A stretch of 64,000 nt of DNA, taken from Dasyornis broadbenti (Eukaryota > Chordata > Aves > Passeriformes > Dasyornithidae). A program made the position numbers and the translations under genes. The DNA lies in the NCBI GenBank assembly GCA_013397935.1, contig VZRN01011460.1, forward strand, positions 3,954,192 to 4,018,191, written 5' to 3'. Shown here in pieces: positions 13,142 to 24,500 of the stretch (within the stretch, counting starts at the first letter, position 1; every line of letters begins with the position of its first letter). The notes beneath the pieces are model-generated. The model made no database searches, had not been told where the DNA came from, and was given only the letters and a program-made list of their open reading frames with translations.

Positions 13142-14409
13142 ACTTGCATCCAAAGCCCTTTAATGGACATTATGGCTTTTACAGCAGTTGGTTCACTGTT
13201 TTGCTTTTTAAAAAAATAACATGAAGAAAAGACAAACAAAGAGGACACTGAATGTTAACTTGCCCTCAGAGCCATGTCTAATCTTTGGATTTAAACACGA
13301 CCTCTCAAGGGACTTCAAAGAAAGCTTTACACATTTATCTAGAGAAACAACTAAATTGAGCCAGAAAAAAAGGGAATCCTCATGTCTGCAGTTCCTGTAT
13401 TTATCGGTGTTTCATCTCTAGACATTTTGTGGAGAATGAACTGGAACCCAAATTCTCTGCAGGTTAAAAAGGTACTGTAGCACTAACCTATCAAATGATC
13501 CTTTTCTTTTTTTCTTTCTCTTTGTAAATAAACAATTTTACTACAGGGATTTAGAGATTTTTCTTTTATTCTATGGGAAGCTGGAAGCAGGCATTTCAAC
13601 AATTCATTAGTTTTCCTCAAAAAAACAGTATCTGTTCCATAAATTTACTTTTTTAAGTAAAAGCTGTTTTGGTGTTTGATTCTTCCCAACAGCTTCCTTA
13701 TTTGTAAAACCAGCATGGCTATATTGTTGTATTTTAAAGATCATAAGCACTTTTTGTTCTCCTTCAAGAAGTAAAGTAGAAAATTATTCTTTTTACTTCA
13801 GTCAATAAGATAATGTTCAAAATGACTCACACATTTCAAATTCAAATTTCTAGGGGTTTATATTTGTTTTGTAAGAAGTAGAAAACAAGCCTTAATAGAA
13901 CTAGAGAATGTGAGTTCGGATGTGTTACTAAATAATATTTTATGATGAGAGAAAATGGTAAAAATGTTATTCAGTAAAGAAATAAATGCCTGTTGTAGAA
14001 ACAAAACGTAGGCTGTCTTTTCCTCCAAAATCTACAGCCAGTACTTACTCAAATTTCAAAGACATACACAGAAACAAGCACATTCAGGGATCTGTGTTGC
14101 CACCATTTGTGGTAAGCAAACATGAAGAAGGAAATCATGGGCTATTAAGAGCCTGTGAGAGCTTGCTTGGAAGTTGATATCAGTAATGTGTTTCAGAGGA
14201 GAACTAAGACTGCATCTGCATTCCCAGATATGGTGAAATAATTTAAAAGCCGTTTGGGTTTTATTCTGCAGTTAAAACCATGCCATGTTTTGAATGAAGT
14301 ACAACACTGGAGAAATATTTTTTTTATCTAACTATTTTTAGTACAGAGGATGGAGTTAATATCCTTCCTCATTCTCCTTTTAAAATCTTAGGATTACTGT
14401 AGCTGCTTC

Positions 14410-14433
14410 AGCCAGCTACTAGCTTAGCTGGCT
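14410..14433. repeat. Perfect inverted repeat, 9-bp arms, 6-base loop
   Basis: AGCCAGCTA (14410-14418), loop CTAGCT, TAGCTGGCT (14425-14433). The stem is too short for a microRNA precursor as it stands. Confidence 0.85.
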
Positions 14434-17400
14434 TCTGCTCCAGCCATCATGGAAGGAGTGGAAGTAAGGCTGCTGTCAGTCAAGAAGGCAGTGAAACGGT
14501 TCATTTGAGCCTCTGTGTGTGTTAAGTAATTACTAGTAAATCATTTGCCTTTAAATGGCTAAGACTGATTTAGCACTCACTGCGACACAATTTTCTCAAA
14601 AATTGTGGGATTGTTGCAGGGAAGGAGAAAAATGTAGGGCTATGTCTGCTAAGAAGTTACTCAGAATTTTGGAAGATGTTTTGCATTCCAAGTTCTGGAA
14701 ATTTTCTTTGCAATATCAATAAAAAAGGCAAGCTTTGATATGCTTTTTCAATAGAGTACTATTTGTAGTTACATAAACAGAAATGCTTCTGGTGAGTTAT
14801 GAATGCCAACTGTCTGCTCAATGGGTGGACCATTTTGGCAGTTGAATGTGAGTTAACTGGACTGCTTCACGTGCCTTTGCTGAAGCAGTTCTGAAGTGTG
14901 CCAAATTGCATTAACAGGTACCCAAAAAATTATTCTGACTTTTCATTCTTTTTATAATTATGAAAAATTCATCCTCTCTATGTAGAGACAATCTGCTTTA
15001 AAAAAATGGAAATGGTGAAGTTACATGTTGTTTAGTCATAACTGAAAAGTAACAGTAAAAAAAAAATAATTGCACAGAGAAATTGCTTTGCAAAATTGAT
15101 GTAACTGTACATATTTAAAATTGTACACAAGTTTTACGTAGTAAATCATTTAGCAAGTTGTTTCATTTATTGCATCCAGCTTCTTACTCAAGTCTCCCCT
15201 TGTTCCCACATAAGCTTTCAGGAATAATAAATACCCCCTTAAGGGGATATGTTTTAAAGCAAATAACAACTGCCAAATGCTTTATCACATGTAACCACTG
15301 GTCTGCATCCTTAATTATTAGCATTTCATTCTCGTGCTTGTTTAAGAGAATTTAAGCCTAGTGTCTGTTCTCTGTATATTCTTTTTTTTTTTTAAGAGCT
15401 CCTTTTCATCATGTATTCAGAGTTTGAACCAGACTGTCCCTTTTTTTGTGAACAAAAACATTTCAGTGGGACTTTGCCTGTGGGACCCAGTGGCAGAGAG
15501 AATCCTATTTTATTCTTGGCATAAGACATACAAAAGAAGTCCTTATTTGACTCAGGTTCAATAAACAATAGTTGGTACTTATTTGCACGAAGTAAGCTCT
15601 ATCCTTAACTTTTGGCTAGGTCAAGTTTTGCCTTCTGTTCAATATTTATTTCTTTAATTTATTTAGTGCAGTGATATTTGGATGGAGTTTTTCTGGGAAC
15701 TGAAACAGAATGAATAGTCTGACTCCTTGTGGTTTCATTGAACTTTTTTCAAGGTCATAGCAGTTTACTAGGACATGACTGCCTCTAAGATCCAAGTTAC
15801 CAAGAATTTATTCCAGTTTTAAAATGCTTTGGCTTTAAAGAAAACAGAGGGAGGGAAAAAACCCATGCATTTTCAACTAGTTTATTTCACTAAGATACTG
15901 AATAACCAGAAGATTATATTCTGCACCCATCAAACTGATACAATTCCTCTGATGTAATGGATTTGTGTAAGCAAATGTCTTTTAGCTTTTGGTATGTATT
16001 AGGAAGGAAGTCTTAAATAGAGCTGATCATTTCAAACAGTGTTATAATTCAGTTTTGATTACACAAAAATAAAAGATCTGCTCCTTTACTTGCAGTTTAT
16101 TCTTTTAAAGTCACATCATCCTCTGGAGTCATGGAGCAGAAAATGAACAGGAGTCATCCTGACTATTTGTATTGCACTGATGTGTTTATCTCGTTTTGCC
16201 AGCTCTTTAACCAACAGATGATACCGAAAGCTGGACTCTGCAGTGATCTGAGCACTACGCATGGCTTAAGCTGGATACAGTTCCCAGGACAGATCCAGAC
16301 AGGATCTGTAGCATCTAGTGAACATGGTGACTGTCACCTCATCTAGGTGAGAAGTGGAAAGGACAACATCTCTGTTTCTGCCGAGGCTACTTGAGTCTTG
16401 CCTTGCTGCACCTGTGACAGTAGCAGTATTCAGAAAGACAGTGCTTGACCTCAGCTACTGCATACCAGCTCATGGCCACAAAAGGAGAACTGCATCACCA
16501 AGAGATAGCTCTAAGTGCTTGAGGCCTCTTGGGGCTGCCTTTGCTCTGTTCCCACCAATCTCTCGCTCACTGATCTAAATGTCTGATCTAACTTGTGGAA
16601 TTAAACTTGTGTTCTGTTTGGGGTTGCAAAAGAGCTCCTGGCTACCTGTGGGTTGTTACACACAGACCTGGGCTCACCAGCTGCCTGGAGAGGTAGGTAC
16701 ACACCTGATCAAGTGTTTTGCACCTACTTAGAAGTCTAAATGGGAGTACAGCTTTTCACAAGGGCAGGAGCTAAACTGCCAAGACCACATTATTTTCACC
16801 GTTTAAGAGAACTAGACAGAAAACCTCTCTTTGAAGTAGAGGTGGCAATGTAGCCCTCATCTGAATGGCTTGCACATGGAATAGTAAGACTTGAAATGTT
16901 GCCTAGTCTCTATGGTGGAGCTGTAGAGGAGACATGCACTTCTCAGTTTGTGCCCTGAAGCAGCAAGATATCTAATCAGATAGTGAAATGTTTTTTTCTG
17001 AATCAAAACTAGCTCATTTCATTCAAAGTATATTATAAGATAAAGCTATTTGAAAACTGGTTACACCATAATGAGCGTGCTTTATGTTCAAAGCAGAAGG
17101 AGCAGGGCTGCATTTCAATCAGCACTGAAGTTAGATTAGTGGATTTTTTCCCTGAATGTAGATATTTCAAAAAATAAGGAGTAGTTTTGTTATTTTTTTA
17201 AGGAAAACCATCTTAGCTGCATTTTTTATATAGAAATGTGGGAAAAGGCAGTGAATGTGCCAAGGAATATATTAGAATTGAAGCAGTAATATGTTTTAGT
17301 ACATACAGATATGTGAATTAATTCTCTTTTCTTTTGTTTGTTTTTCATACTATACCTTTCCTTAAGTAGCTTGAGGATTTATCTAAAGTGGTAGTTCCAT

Positions 17401-18143
17401 ATTTCCTCATCTATTTTCACCAACAAATTCTATAGCAAATATAGTATTATGCAGCTATAATGAGTAAAAAATTTTTTAAAAATTCTCTGGCTAGGCTCAA
17501 ATATAATTGAAATAAATCCAGTATCTGTCTTTTCTTTATCACAATTTACATATTGCAGATACCAATTTCAGAAAAGAAGTAAAAGATTAAAAATATGTAA
17601 GAAATTACATTGAAGTAGCTAAAATATTTCACAGAATTGCAATATGAATTGTGTTTTGCTTTGCTTTCTTAGACTGTAGGGAAGACATTATCCACAAAAT
17701 CATAAGAAATAGAGCCAATATAACCTAGATTTATCCCTAACAGAAGGCTATGTTAGGAAATTACAAGATAATCAAATCTCCACTATAAACAAATAGGAAC
17801 ATTCTAGGCACAGTTTTGTAAAGAACCAAGGGGCAATATTGACAGCAGAAGGTTTTACTGGGGAAATGAGTGCAAATCTCCAGAGGACTAGAAGAATTCA
17901 ATGCTAACTGCTGCGAACAGTGAAGGTTTTCCTTAGAGAGAAAACACCAGTGAGAAATTATGATTAGCTGTTTCCTAATGTAAGTTTGAAAAAATAAATG
18001 CAGAAAGCAAAATGAGGTAGTGTGGTAATAGAAGGTTTCTTGAGTGACTTATTGTCCAATTTTTAAACATTGACAGAAATTAGTAGAAAATTCATATTCA
18101 GTATTGCCTACCTCTGTTGTTTATTGCTTACTTTTATAGCTAC

Positions 18144-18169
18144 TTCCTCTACTTACATAAGTAGAGGAA
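18144..18169. repeat. Perfect inverted repeat, 11-bp arms, 4-base loop
   Basis: TTCCTCTACTT (18144-18154), loop ACAT, AAGTAGAGGAA (18159-18169). It lies 207 bases before the 20-bp minisatellite. Such a tight hairpin could stall replication, but no function is shown. Confidence 0.9.
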
Positions 18170-18376
18170 TGTATACCCTTCTAGCATTTATAGATTTCAG
18201 TTCTCCCATTCACAACTATTCATTCTTTAGAGACTGAAAATCAGCAGGCATTGTGGGCAGTCTCAGAATAGTGTCAGGCACAATCGCACGAAGTGTGATT
18301 TGAAGTAGAAACTGGGCCTTGGGGTGTGAACAGAGCTTGTTTGTGTCCTGTCTGCAAAAACAATATATTTAAACTA

Positions 18377-18456
18377 TACAGATAGCTAACAAGCCTTACA
18401 GATAGATAATAAGCCCTACAGATAACTAATAAATCCTACAGCTAGCTAGCCAGCAT
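18377..18456. repeat. Minisatellite, four 20-bp units
   Basis: Four consecutive units start at 18377, 18397, 18417 and 18437. Each begins TACAG and is exactly 20 bases: TACAGATAGCTAACAAGCCT, TACAGATAGATAATAAGCCC, TACAGATAACTAATAAATCC, TACAGCTAGCTAGCCAGCAT. Identity drops along the array, the last unit being the most changed. There are no spacers, so this is not a CRISPR array. Confidence 0.9.
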
Positions 18457-18479
18457 CACAACTGTTGCCCATTGATCAC

Positions 18480-18720
18480 AGAAGGAGTCAGCGTCTGGTG
18501 ATCCTGACTGTTTGCTATGCAGCTTGAAGTGCGTGTTGCTCTCTCGAACTTCAATGCCCACAGCAAAGCTGTAGGAAAAACACTGCCTCTCCCGGTGGCC
18601 AGGACTGCAGCTCAGATTCCTGCTTCTGATGGTGGAGCTCATTCCCAGAATCTTCAGCAGCGGAGAGAGCGCTTGCAGTTGATGACGCTGCTATTAATCG
18701 ATCCAAGCGCTGGTTTGCAG
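18480..18720. other. CpG-bearing patch with a 95-codon + frame
   Basis: At least eight CpGs in 240 bases (GTGCGTG, CTCGAAC, CCCGGTG, AGCGGAG, GAGCGCT, GACGCTG, ATCGATC, AAGCGCT) in DNA where CpG is otherwise scarce. A + frame at 18517-18804 and a minus frame at 18442-18642 overlap it. Neither product is recognised. It could be a small regulatory element or an unrecognised young repeat. Confidence 0.3.
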
Positions 18721-19367
18721 ACCTTCAGGCATACACTCATCTTGTCCACAAAGTCTGTCTTTTACCCTGTACTAACTCTGGGATTCCTGGAGGCAAGATT
18801 TTGAGGAAAATTCTTGTGAGTTGATGTTTATTGACATTTGCTGTGAAATATCACACAAACAGTGTTTGATAGACACATTTTTATAGATCTTGAATTAAAA
18901 TGAAATACCACGCTTAAAAATGCAGTGTTTTGTTTGTTGTCCTATCCTAGTAAGAGTTATATGTATTAAATATATTTTTTGGGTTGTAGGCCAATTTGCA
19001 ATCCAGAATCCTGCCATATTAACTGGTGTTCGACTTTTTTTTCAGAGAGTGTGGTAACTGAGAAGGAACTGAGTTGTTCTCTATTCACTTATTATTAAAG
19101 CAAAGCTTTGTGAACCATATCATGCTCTGGCTAAAGTTCATGGGAGCTGTGTGGAACAAGTCTGTGTGGAACTGTGCAGAACAGTATTTAATCTTAAAAA
19201 AATATGTGCAAAACATTTGCTAATGTAATACCAATGGTACCTAAACTAATACAAGTGTTTGCAATGCAAGGCGATACTATAATCCTTACGTGTATGATAC
19301 ACCATCAACACATTTTTAAAAATGAGCGACTTTTCAAGAGAAGGCAAATTTCTACCAACCAAAAAAA

Positions 19368-19567
19368 TCATAGAATCATTGAATAGTATGAGTTGGAAGG
19401 AACCTTTAAAGGTCATCTAGTCCAGCTCCCCTGCCATGGAGAGGGACGTCTTCATCTAGATCAGGTTGCTCAGAATCCCGTCCAACCTGACCTTGAATGT
19501 TTCCAGGCATGGGACATCTACCACCTCTCTGGGCAGCCTGTTCCAGTGTTTTACCACCTGTTAAAAA
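19368..19567 (-). mobile_element. CR1 LINE 3' end fragment
   Basis: On + it begins ATCATAGAATCATTGAATAG, the reverse complement of the CR1 terminal octamer repeats (ATTCTATGAT type). It continues with the well-known blocks GAGTTGGAAGGAACCTTTAA, GGTCATCTAGTCCAGCTCC and CTCTGGGCAGCCTGTTCCAG. Only about 200 bases of the extreme 3' end are present, a typical severe 5' truncation. A 60-codon open frame over it (19393-19575, +) is antisense repeat sequence and not a gene. Confidence 0.93.
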
Positions 19568-21519
19568 CAGGTTAAGTGGTGACTATCCCAAGGAAAAAAA
19601 AAATCTAAGTACTTGATTTTTAAATGTAGATAATTTCATTACTTCCCTACTCAATCAAAGCAAAATAAGTCAGTGATTAAATTTGCAAGCTGATAGATTG
19701 ATCGGTATATTTTTAACATACTACATTTAATAATGACATAATGTCTTTTAAAGCATGCTAAAATTTCTTGATTTCAGTACATCAGCACTAGTAAAATGTT
19801 ATAACTCATAGAAATCTTTTCTACATTTCTTTATTCTGAATTTATAGAAACTGTCTCAAGTCTTTGTCAAAAAATCTCTACAATCAAGTTTAATTTTATT
19901 TGTTGGATATATGCTACACTTTTCATATCAGTTTAAGAATCTTAATTTTCCTACTAATCAGCACAGACTAGTCTAAAGAGGCATTCATACCATCTACTTC
20001 ATGCGGTACTGAACATGTTGAGTAGAGCAGTCAAGCCTTTCTGTATTAGAGATATCACCAGGCAGTGATTCAGGTCACCTGCAGCTAAAAATATACAGTG
20101 TGAATCTCTTGCTGGAGGTCTCAGAAATATTCAGACGTAAGTTGTAAATTAGTTTTCTTCCAAAGGGCCTTTTCTATCACCAGCATTTGGTTCACAGTTC
20201 AGAAAGGAATTGTCTTTACACCCTCAAGCACAGGTAACAGCACTGAAAAGTGACAGAACACATATGGATGACTAAAGCAAATCCTCTTGGCTGTAGCAGC
20301 TGCTCTTGTGTGTACATGTGTGCCTGGAAATACTTGCTGTTCTATCGAACATGAATCCTTTGTCTCAATTATATTAGCAAATCAAATATCATTTGAATGA
20401 TGTGAATATTACTTCAAATGCCTCATTTCTATTTAAATGCCTAATTTTACACATTAAATTTCTTTTCATCTCTTTCGGTTGTGTTTCTGGTTTGGCCATG
20501 CCTGCAAGATCCTCCTGAAACAGATAAGATGTAATTTCATATGCTCTATAAATTGATTATGAGATCAGAACACAACCTAAAGCCATTGGCAAAAATCTAA
20601 TGAACCTCCATGAGAAGACATCAGTTTTTAAATATTATGTAAGCTAGTATTAAAAGGCATTGATCTCAGTAGAGATGCCTCTGGGTCCCTGCTTTTCTGA
20701 AAATGCTAAGGCCTTTGTAATCTCAGTAATTTGCTTTCCACCTCCCTGATGTTTCTTAGCTATTTTATTTTGTTTGACTTTATTACCTGTCCTGTATTTG
20801 AAGAGATCATGACACAATAATCCATCATGTCTAAAGTTAACTACAGGTTTGTGAAATCCAAATATGTTAAATCTGCTGGCTCTGTCTATGCCAACAGTTA
20901 TTTCATTAAATACTATGATTTGTCTGAGATGATTTACCTTTCACAAATCTGCTATGACTCATGCTTATTAAATTGTTCTCTTCCAAACTGAGTGAATATT
21001 TAAGATAGCCAAAAATAGCATCTCAAAAGTTCTGCTGCCATTGCATCAGGCTTTGACACACTTAAACCAACTGCTAAGTATCTTCCTTCACTAAATTCCA
21101 GTGGGATTTCTTTTTCAGAGTAAGTTATTATTAAGTCTGCATAAAGGTGGCAGAATCTTTCTCATGGATGTTTTTCTTAAGATTTACTATGGTGTTAATC
21201 ACTACAATTTCTGAAACTGATCCATTTATGATCTAAGTTACTTTTCTTTCTTCTCAGCTGGTGAGACATTTTTAAGTGCTTATTCATGATATTTGAAAAG
21301 TCTAGCTATCTAAGACGTATTATTTTTTGTTCACAAAGCCAAGGCATTAGAGATACTTTTCTACTTATCTATGGAGGGGAGTGAAAAACTTTAAAGCACT
21401 GGGAAGACTAACTGTAAGAAACTGATGAAACACTTTGAAGAGTATTTATTTTACCGTCTCCCTTGATGAGTACAAAGTGTACCTGTTTTTAAAACTACAT
21501 TTATTTTAGCATGAGTATC

Positions 21520-21595
21520 CTATCTTTTTTTTTTTTTTACCTGCTGTTTCTTAGTTGTTTTTTGTTTGGTTTTTTTTTAATTTCTTTTACTTGTC
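21520..21595. repeat. T-rich tract
   Basis: A run of 14 T (21525-21538), then GTTTTTTGTTTGG and a second run of T. Low-complexity DNA. Confidence 0.9.
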
Positions 21596-24500
21596 ACAAA
21601 CTTTTTACATGTGTTTCATATGCTGTCCAAGTTAGGGAAAGGTTAGTGTAATGCTTGTGAAATCAGTTCAAGACTTTTATTACTGTTGTTGTTAAGGTCT
21701 TTTTATACAGTATTTGCTTCTTCCCCTGCTCTGTTGGGTAAGTTAAGGACTCTTACTTAGTGCAGTCATTTCTATGTAAGCTGTACAAGAACAAGAAGGC
21801 AGAGCTGGAGTGGAAAGTGAGACAGCATCTGCTAGTCTCCAAGACAATGAAAATTAATGTCTTATGAATGAAAGAAGTAATGCTGGAAGAACAAATCAGA
21901 GAACAGAGAGAACAAAAATAAAGAGCAGGAAGGTGAACTGACCATGGTACAAATGAAATCTTAATGATTTGAATTAATTTTTGTTTGTTCCAACATGCTG
22001 CACTATTCTAATGATGAAGTTGCCAAAAATCTGGAATTGTTTCCAAAACCCAGGGAAGCATCTGTAATTTGTGCACTGAAACATAAAAGAGCCAGTCCCT
22101 GGCACATGTAGAGACAAGAGACTTCCATTTACAGTGAGTTTCTTGTATTTATGAATATATCTTCTAAAGAACAGTATTTGCTCCATTAACTTCCATGTCA
22201 ACACCACTCAGTAGTTCATTGAATCTGACTAGGAAACCCAACAGCAACTCCTGCCTCCTCCTCCCCCAACATTCTCAGGTCATTTTTTCTTGGGCAACTC
22301 ATTACTATAGAAACAATCTTTCCTAAGATATTTCAGTTTCAGAGAGCAGTGCTATATTAAAGCCATTCTGCTTATAGAACATTTTGTTTCTTATTGAAAA
22401 TGTCTTAGGTGAAATACACCATGGCAATAAATGTTTTCAAGAAACAAATTCCTGCAACACAAATGAAATGAGCATTTACTGCTATGGTGGTACTATCACA
22501 GTTTCCACAATAACACCATTGAAGGTCATGTAAACTTTCATATTGCTCATTTCATGTTTCATTTAGTTCTACACCTATGTGTGTGTAAATTTGATATATT
22601 GTAGGAATAGAAACCTGGGAAGATTCATGTCATATAATTGCTTTCATGGAGTTATCCAATACCACCTTAAACAAAGGTAGTGGCTTTAGCTAAGAGATCC
22701 CACAGAGCCTAATTTTTAGGAAAGCTCCTTTTCTTAGAAATAGAAATCCAGTTTGCACCCTGATTTTATCCAATGTTAAGTTTCTTCCTCTTATGCAAAT
22801 TCAGTCCTTTAGTTTAAGAATCTCTCTTTTCTCCTATGAGGTGTGTATCCTTATAATAAAGGCACAGACAGCAACAAGGTTCACACCTTGGCTAAGCTGT
22901 GCATGCCACACCTTCTATTCTTTCTTCATAAGAGATCTCCTTTTGCAGTGCATTTTCAATTTTTTTTATGTGTTCCTTGTTCCTCTTAATCATTTGATCT
23001 CTTATATTTCACACTGGTGCCTCTATTTTCCTCCCTGCTTGAGCTCATCTCCACATCCCCCACCTCTTCACCCTCCTGTCTCACCACCACTTTCAAAAGC
23101 TACCTGTACATCCACTTTCTTCTTCACCTGCCTTTGCAGTATTAGGCTTCAAGCAGCAGCTGGCAGCCTTTTCCTCAGCTTAATTAAAAGTCACCCTTAA
23201 TCATCACAGGAACTATCTCTATTTGGGACCTCAGTACTCTAGCTGCACTTGGAACAGTGAGAGAAATCTTTGATACGATTCAGTGCTTTAATACTGCCGA
23301 TACCAAGACTCCCAAAGTGGCTGCCAGAATCCATACAAAATAACACCCCAGAAAAACAGAAATAATATTTTTTCATTAATTATAACTAGTTAAAGGTAAA
23401 ACATATGGAACAGGGAAAAAAATAACCTATTGCATATGCTTTGCTATGTGAAACTAGGTCTTAAAGAATAACAAGTAATTGTTGCAATTTTGTTTTCATG
23501 AGCTAAACTTAGTTTTGCACCAGTGGCTCACAAAAACCTATGCCAAGTAAGATGTTCTCAGAATTAAGGAGGAAGGAAAGAAGTCTCTGGTCTGGGAGGA
23601 GAACATCTATTCTCTCTCAAAAACATCTGAGAAATAAAAGATTCACCATCTTCTGTTTAAAATCACTCTCCAGCTGGATCAGTTCTAAGTGTCACACATT
23701 CCAAATGTGTTTCATATATTTGGACAGTAGTGCTTTAGTGTCATGAATCCTTCTGAATCATCTCTTCCAGTATTACATCCAGAACTATCTTCCCCAGCAG
23801 GCTGAGAGCAGTCCAGTCTGGGTTTGGGTTGCCCCAATATACATATGCACTCATGCTGCACTGGTGAGAACTTTACAGCAACAAGGAATTCTGCAGGGAA
23901 CAGGAATGGCACAGGAAAATCCTGTCCAGCACTGAGTATCACAAACAGCAAATTAAGAGATGCTTATGGATATAATATCTGTGAACCAAAGAAGGGAAAT
24001 TGTAGTAATCACACATTGTATTTGAGTAGTACTTTGTATTGTGAAAAAGCTTAGCATAATATGGTATATAACTACATTGCAGCAGGCCTGTCATTTGGAA
24101 AATGGGAGGGAGTTTATCCTCTCCTCCAATTCATCCCTCATTTGAGTTTCTCTTTGTAAAGTCATTTCAATAGCAAGCAAAAGATCACAGTGCAATAAGC
24201 ATTAGTATAATCAGCTTTCAATGCCCCCAATTCCACTGGATTTTAAATAGCAGATTCTCCTGAGCACTGCAGAGTTTGATCAGAGTGCTTTGCTGAAATG
24301 GGGGCTCTGCTGTCAATGTTCAGAGAAACACAGTGCTACAGGTATATACATCATCTATAAGACTGAGCCATTCCAGTGGACTTGTCAGTCCTTTCAAAGA
24401 GGGGATCTTCCACAGGGATGAGAAAACTTAGGACAGTGCTGTCTACCCTTGAGGGTCGAATTACCTGGATACAGGAGGGATCTGGATAGAGTGATGTTCA

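Larger units (their letters stand above)
10741..18143. other. Noncoding DNA, mostly featureless
   Basis: Apart from the duplication at 13112 and the hairpin at 14410, nothing is recognised. Two adjacent + frames (16131-16346 and 16354-16578) are in different phases and have no motif; a CTAG|GTGAGA donor-like site lies between them at about 16348. Confidence 0.6.

Noticed and set aside
14410..14433. MicroRNA precursor
   Set aside because: The 9-bp stem does not extend in the flanks to the length a precursor needs.
16131..16578. Two adjacent + frames as a single gene broken by a frameshift
   Set aside because: Neither half matches a family I know, and nothing indicates they belong together.
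18377..18456. CRISPR-like array
   Set aside because: The units are contiguous with no spacers, in a vertebrate-type genome; it is a minisatellite.
22793..23200. 135-codon + frame
   Set aside because: Composition follows pyrimidine-rich DNA (Ser, Pro, Phe, Leu); no family motif.
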